Shown here one piece after another: positions 60,052 to 64,000 of a stretch of DNA of 64,000 nucleotides; position 1 is the stretch's first letter; every line of letters begins with the position of its first letter. A program made the translations under genes and the position numbers. The stretch covers positions 1-64,000 of the forward strand of contig NZ_BAED01000064.1 in NCBI RefSeq assembly GCF_000241345.1, written 5' to 3'. Under the pieces are notes generated by a model. It was not told the DNA's origin and did not search any database. It saw only the letters and a list, made by a program, of their open reading frames with translations. This stretch comes from Gordonia amarae NBRC 15530 (lineage in GTDB: Bacteria > Actinomycetota > Actinomycetes > Mycobacteriales > Mycobacteriaceae).

Positions 60052-60673
60052 CCGCACGATCCGGGTAGGGGCCGTCGTCGACGATACCGTCGCCGAGGGG
60101 CCCGGCCGCCGGTTCGCGGTCTGGGTGCAGGGCTGCTCGATCCGCTGTCCCGGCTGCTTCAACCCCCACCTGTGGGGTGCCAAGGGCGGCACCGGTATCG
60201 GTGCCGCCGAGTTGGCCGAACGCGCCCTGGCGGTACCCGGTATCGACGGTGTCACGCTGCTCGGCGGGGAGCCGTTCGAACAGGCCCGTCCGCTCGCGGA
60301 CTTCGCATCGCGGCTTGCCGCGCAGGGGCTTTCGGTGATGACGTTCAGCGGCTTCACCTACCGCGAGCTGAACGGGGCAGGTGCCCCCGACGGGGCCGCT
60401 GAACTGCTTTCCGCCACTGACCTGCTGGTGTCAGGGCCGTATCTGTCGGGCCAACCGGATCTCCGGCGGCCGTGGGTGGGTTCGACCAATCAGGAGTTCC
60501 ACTTCCTGACCGATCGTCTCCGTCATGTCGAGGCCGGGTTGGCCGACCTCCCCGACCGCATCGAGGTGCGCGTGACAGCCTCCGGCGAGGTCACCGTCAA
60601 CGGCTGGGCCGACCTGGACCAACTTGACACTCTCCTCGCCGACGACTTCCGCCGGCGCAACCGACCTGCCTAG
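60041..60673 (+). CDS. Radical-SAM activase-like protein (NrdG/PflA type)
   Basis: 210 residues. The iron-sulfur motif is C32-xxx-C36-xx-C39 (VQGCSIRCPGCFNPHLW) with the NrdG-like surroundings; GGEP (LLGGEPFEQ) binds SAM. Short length fits an activase that makes a glycyl radical, but no anaerobic reductase or glycyl-radical enzyme is in the window. The TTG start at 60041 has a GGGAGG site eight bases upstream and overlaps the HhH gene end. It closes the Ycf46-type operon, so its target may be a protein of this system rather than NrdD (inference). Confidence 0.87.
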   Translation: MISDRTIRVGAVVDDTVAEGPGRRFAVWVQGCSIRCPGCFNPHLWGAKGGTGIGAAELAERALAVPGIDGVTLLGGEPFEQARPLADFASRLAAQGLSVMTFSGFTYRELNGAGAPDGAAELLSATDLLVSGPYLSGQPDLRRPWVGSTNQEFHFLTDRLRHVEAGLADLPDRIEVRVTASGEVTVNGWADLDQLDTLLADDFRRRNRPA

Positions 60674-61713
60674 TCCGGCACCACGACCGCGCGCCCGCGC
60701 AGGTCGTTGGCGGCCAGCCGCCGGTACGCCTCCACACCGTCGTCGAGACTGAAGGTTTCGGTCGCCACGTGCAGCACCCCGTCGCGGGCCAGGTCGAGCA
60801 CCTCGATGAGTTCACTCCTGGTGCCCCAGTAGGGCGCCCGCACCGACACCTCGTACGGCTGGGAGAAGAAGCCGACCTTGGCGGCGGCCACCCCGTCGCC
60901 GAGGCCGACGATGACGACATCGCCGAACACCCCGACCATACCCATCGCCATGTCCAGGGTCGGCTGATATCCGACGAAGTCGAAGACCGCTGTGGCCCCG
61001 GCCTTTCCGGTGATCTTGCGGACCTCGGCGACGGTGTCGGCGTTGCTGAGCACGGCCTCATGCGCCCCGACCTCCTTCGCGAACGCCAGCTTCTCCTCGG
61101 TGACGTCGACGGCGATGATCCGGGATGCGGTGAGGTGGCGCAGCAACTGGATACCCACATGCCCGAGCCCGCCGGCCCCGATGACGACGGCGGTGGTGCC
61201 GCCGACCAGCTTCGGCAGCGACGCCTTGATCGCGTGATAGGGAGTCAGTCCGGCGTCGGTAAGTGCTACCGAAGCTACCGGATCGAGGTCACCGAGCGGC
61301 ACCAGGTGCCGGGCGTTGTCGATGAGCAGGTACTCGGCCATCGCACCGTCGGTGCCGAGTCCGGGCGGGGTGATGGATTGTTCGGCCGCGTTGAGGCAGT
61401 AGTTCTCCTGACCCTGCGCGCAGCGGTGGCAGGTGCCGCAGCCCCACGGCCCGTACACCGCCACCGATGTTCCCTCGGTCATCGCCTTCACGCCGGACCC
61501 GACCGCGGCGACCACCCCGACACCCTCGTGGCCGAGCGTCATCGGCAGCGGGTAGGCGAAGGCGCCGGGCGGGGCATTGAGGACGAAGTCGTCGGAGTGG
61601 CAGGCGCCGGCGGCGGTGACCTTGAGCAGCACCTGCCCGGGTCCGGGCGCAGGTTTGTCCACCTCGCGCAGTTCGGGCGGTTGTCCGGGAGCGATGAACT
61701 GGATGGCCTTCAT
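60670..61713 (-). CDS. Zinc-dependent NAD(P) alcohol dehydrogenase
   Basis: 347 residues, medium-chain dehydrogenase. Catalytic zinc ligands C38 (GACHSDD) and H62-E63 (GHEGVG), structural-zinc cysteines C92, C95, C98 and C106, and the Rossmann motif VIGAGGLGHVGIQLL. Close in layout to Rhodococcus/Gordonia secondary alcohol dehydrogenases used on small ketones. Good ATG with GGTAC-rich upstream. The stop overlaps the radical-SAM stop by 4 bp from the opposite strand. Substrate probably a small alcohol or aldehyde. Confidence 0.92.
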   Translation of the reverse strand: MKAIQFIAPGQPPELREVDKPAPGPGQVLLKVTAAGACHSDDFVLNAPPGAFAYPLPMTLGHEGVGVVAAVGSGVKAMTEGTSVAVYGPWGCGTCHRCAQGQENYCLNAAEQSITPPGLGTDGAMAEYLLIDNARHLVPLGDLDPVASVALTDAGLTPYHAIKASLPKLVGGTTAVVIGAGGLGHVGIQLLRHLTASRIIAVDVTEEKLAFAKEVGAHEAVLSNADTVAEVRKITGKAGATAVFDFVGYQPTLDMAMGMVGVFGDVVIVGLGDGVAAAKVGFFSQPYEVSVRAPYWGTRSELIEVLDLARDGVLHVATETFSLDDGVEAYRRLAANDLRGRAVVVPD

Positions 61714-61769
61714 GTGGGACGGTACCTCTCAAATATGACGCGGACCTCACCTTGGGGTTTTACTCGCGT

Positions 61770-61836
61770 GTCCGGGCGGGCGAGGTGCTTTGGGATCAAC
61801 ATGGGGCACTTTGAGGACGTAAGTCCCCACCCGGAC
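61770..61836. repeat. Long imperfect hairpin between helR and the alcohol dehydrogenase
   Basis: GTCCGGGCGGG (61770-61780) pairs with CCCACCCGGAC (61826-61836) with one mismatch. Inside lie a smaller hairpin GGAC-gtaa-GTCC (61815-61826) and similar GGTGCTTTGGG / GGCACTTTGAG pieces. It could terminate helR transcription and separate the two minus-strand genes. Confidence 0.4.
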
Positions 61837-61847
61837 TGACCATCCGA

Positions 61848-63974
61848 TCAGGTGAGGATCACCAGCCGCTGCGTCGCGCGGGTCATCGCCACATACCGGT
61901 CGACGGCGCCGCCCACTCCGGCACTGAACGACTCGGGCCGCACCAACACGACGAGATCGAACTCCAGACCCTTCGCGGTGCTCGGGGTCAACGTCCGCAC
62001 CCGCGGCCGGTGCAGCACGACGGAGTCGCCGATGACACAGCCTGTTCCGTCTGGGTTCTCCCGAAGCCACCCGTCCACAACGGATTCCAGCTCGCCCACC
62101 CGGGCGTGGGTCACCGGGATACCGGAGGATCGGATCGACGTGGGCACGTTGGCGTCGGGGATCTCCGCCCGGATCACTGGCTCGGCCTCGGCCATGATCT
62201 CGGCGGGGGTGCGGTAGTTGACGGACAGTCCGGCCCGGCGGATATCGCGCAGGCCGACCCGCCCGAGCCGGTCCTGCCAGGTCTCGGTGAACCCGTCCCG
62301 CGCCTGTGCCCGGTCGCCCACCACGGTGAAACTCCGTGACGGGCACCGGACGAGCAGCATCTGCCACTGCGCGTCGGTGAGTTCCTGCGCCTCGTCGACG
62401 ACGATGTGCGCGAACGGTCCGGCGAGCTCGTCGGGATCGCTTGTGGCCGAGACGGTGTCGTCGTCGAGGGCGTTGCGCAGGTCGTCGGACCGGAGCATCG
62501 ACGCCACCCGCATCTCGCTGTCGTCGGCGGCGATCACATCGGCGATCACATCGTCCATCCGGGCCCGCTCGGAACGCAACGCGGCGGCGTGGCGGTGTCG
62601 TTGCCGGGTGGCCTCCGGGTCGCCGATGCGCCGGCGGGCCGCGTCGAGCAGCGGCAGGTCCGGGAGCGTCCACGCCGCCGGGTCTTGACGTTGCAGTGCA
62701 AGCACTTCCGCGCGGGTGAGCCACGGTGCGCACATCGCCAGGAACGCGGGCACCGTCCACAGGTCGCCGACGATGTCGACGGGATCGAGCAGCGGCCAGG
62801 CCCGGTTGAACGCCGCGACCAGTTCGGTGGTGCGCCGCAACGATGTCCGCGCCTCACCGAGCTCCTCGGGGTCGATCGGCAGGGCGGCGAGGGCGATCTC
62901 CAGCAGCTTTTCCCACACCGCATCGCGGGCATCGTTGTGCGGGGTGCCGGGTTCGGCCTCGCCGAAGGCCTCGGCCCAGTCGGTGGGGGACAGCGTCAGC
63001 CGGCCCCAGTCGGTGTCGACGGTCAGCGACGTGCGCGGTGTTTCCTCGTAGAACCGCACCGCCGGTTCGATGGCACCCACTATCGCGGCCGACGCTTTCA
63101 GCCGGGCCACCTCGGGATCTGATTCCGCGACGGCACAGCCGGATTCGGGAACCAGGTCGGCAACGGTACACGTCAGTACCCCCTGCTCGCCGAGTCCGGG
63201 CAGCACATCGGCCACATACGACAGATACGGCCGGTGCGGACCCACCACCAGCACCCCACCCCGCTGCCCGCTCAGCCGGGGGTCGGCATACAGCAGGTAT
63301 GCCGCACGATGCAGTGCGACAACGGTTTTCCCGGTTCCCGGCCCGCCGTCGACGACGAGGGTGCCCGCCGAGCCGGCGCGGATGATGGCGTCCTGGTCGG
63401 CGGCGATGGTGCCGAGCACGTCCCGCATCCGTTCGCCGCGGCCCGCGCCGAGCCCGGCCAGGAACGCCGAGTCGTCGTCGAGCACGAGGTCGTCGGCCGG
63501 TTCGGTGGTGAGGGCCTCGTCCCAGAAGTCGATGATCGCCCCCTGTGACCAGCGGTACCTGCGTCTGCTGGTGAGGCCGCGCGGGTCGGCGTGGGTGGCG
63601 GCGAAGAACGGTTCGGCTGCCGGTGTGCGCCAATCGACCAGCAGTTGGTCGCCGTCTGGACCGGAGAGCCCCAGTCGGCCGATGTAGGTGATCGTGCCGT
63701 CGGTGCCGACCATCCGTCCCAGGCACAGGTCGAGCCCGTACCGCCGGATCGTCGCCAGCCGGGCGTGGGTGCGGTGGATCTCCATATCCCGTTCCATCGC
63801 ATGATGCCCCGCCCCGCCCGGTGCCTTCCGGAGGGTGTCGATACGGGTGGTCAGGGTGTCGACGGTGTGCGCGAGCGCGCCGTCGATGGCCGCGAAACGC
63901 GTGACATCTCCGGCGATGAATCGTGAATCAGCTTTGTGTACAAGGGTTTCCGGTATCCGGAACGGTGATTGCAT
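61848..63974 (-). CDS. helR: RNA polymerase recycling motor ATPase HelR
   Basis: 708 residues, the usual HelR length. UvrD-like superfamily 1 motifs: Walker A DGGPGTGKT near 208-217, VDEAQELTDAQWQML (motif II), VVGDRAQ (III), GLSVNYRTPAEI (IV-like), TAKGLEFDLVVLV (V) and YVAMTRATQRLVIL (VI). The N-terminal YIGRLGLSGPDGDQLLVDWRTPAAEPFF block is typical of HelD/HelR. HelR removes stalled RNA polymerase and confers tolerance to rifamycins in Streptomyces. The ATG has GAGGAG 11 bases upstream; its promoter, where a rifamycin-associated element would lie, falls mostly outside the window. Confidence 0.9.
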   Translation of the reverse strand: MQSPFRIPETLVHKADSRFIAGDVTRFAAIDGALAHTVDTLTTRIDTLRKAPGGAGHHAMERDMEIHRTHARLATIRRYGLDLCLGRMVGTDGTITYIGRLGLSGPDGDQLLVDWRTPAAEPFFAATHADPRGLTSRRRYRWSQGAIIDFWDEALTTEPADDLVLDDDSAFLAGLGAGRGERMRDVLGTIAADQDAIIRAGSAGTLVVDGGPGTGKTVVALHRAAYLLYADPRLSGQRGGVLVVGPHRPYLSYVADVLPGLGEQGVLTCTVADLVPESGCAVAESDPEVARLKASAAIVGAIEPAVRFYEETPRTSLTVDTDWGRLTLSPTDWAEAFGEAEPGTPHNDARDAVWEKLLEIALAALPIDPEELGEARTSLRRTTELVAAFNRAWPLLDPVDIVGDLWTVPAFLAMCAPWLTRAEVLALQRQDPAAWTLPDLPLLDAARRRIGDPEATRQRHRHAAALRSERARMDDVIADVIAADDSEMRVASMLRSDDLRNALDDDTVSATSDPDELAGPFAHIVVDEAQELTDAQWQMLLVRCPSRSFTVVGDRAQARDGFTETWQDRLGRVGLRDIRRAGLSVNYRTPAEIMAEAEPVIRAEIPDANVPTSIRSSGIPVTHARVGELESVVDGWLRENPDGTGCVIGDSVVLHRPRVRTLTPSTAKGLEFDLVVLVRPESFSAGVGGAVDRYVAMTRATQRLVILT

Positions 63975-64000
63975 GCGGCGGCGAACTCCTCGTGGGCGGT

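Overview
The window is a 64 kb piece of a high-GC chromosome. GC-rich codons, frequent GTG starts, ATGA/GTGA gene overlaps, an IdeR-like iron box, a Corynebacterium-like iol operon and a HelR homologue all point to an actinomycete, most likely a mycolic-acid genus such as Gordonia or a relative. The genus is an inference. I see no tRNA, rRNA, CRISPR array, phage or transposase.

Layout. 1-3.2 kb: a cut-off flavin monooxygenase, a serine hydrolase and a small secreted protein. 3.3-6.9 kb (minus): ABC exporter ATPase and permease followed by a histidine kinase and a LuxR-type regulator. 7.0-14.1 kb (minus): a Ter-linked cluster of coiled-coil protein, CitE-like lyase, two phosphoribosyltransferase-type proteins, HAD phosphatase and a double TerD protein, most joined by ATGA overlaps. 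14.2-34.2 kb (plus), divergent from it across 131 bp: a twelve-gene, near-gapless operon encoding three AIM24 proteins, a small membrane protein, a secreted/transmembrane vWA protein, a 1203-residue tubulin-like protein, two large unrecognised proteins, a GAP1-type GTPase-associated protein, a second vWA protein, a zinc-ribbon GTPase and a TerD-like protein. This is the most unusual part of the window. It is followed by terC-like and terD genes on the minus strand.

36-47 kb: a membrane-tethered HNH nuclease, a CocE-type hydrolase, an MFS/MarR pair, a universal stress protein, two Gfo/Idh/MocA dehydrogenases, a sugar isomerase and a LacI regulator with a perfect 16-bp operator. 47-55.8 kb: GntR regulator and the myo-inositol operon iolC-aldolase-iolB-iolD-iolE-iolG-iolH, without iolA. 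55.8-56.9 kb: an AbiEi/DUF559-like gene bracketed by two near-identical 60-bp palindromes. 56.9-60.7 kb: a Ycf46-type AAA ATPase, DUF1257-like and DUF2997-like proteins, a membrane HhH protein and a radical-SAM activase. 60.7-64 kb (minus): a zinc alcohol dehydrogenase and the RNA polymerase recycling ATPase HelR.

How it may fit together: the two divergent Ter clusters plus terC/terD look like one envelope-linked stress or conflict system. It has extracellular sensing (vWA), a GTPase switch with GAP1, a tubulin-like scaffold, calcium-binding TerD proteins and an enzyme set thought to make a nucleoside-like metabolite. The metabolic half converts inositol-type cyclitols to glycolytic intermediates under LacI and GntR control. 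Two REP-like inverted-repeat elements sit between convergent gene ends (39.85 and 46.94 kb).
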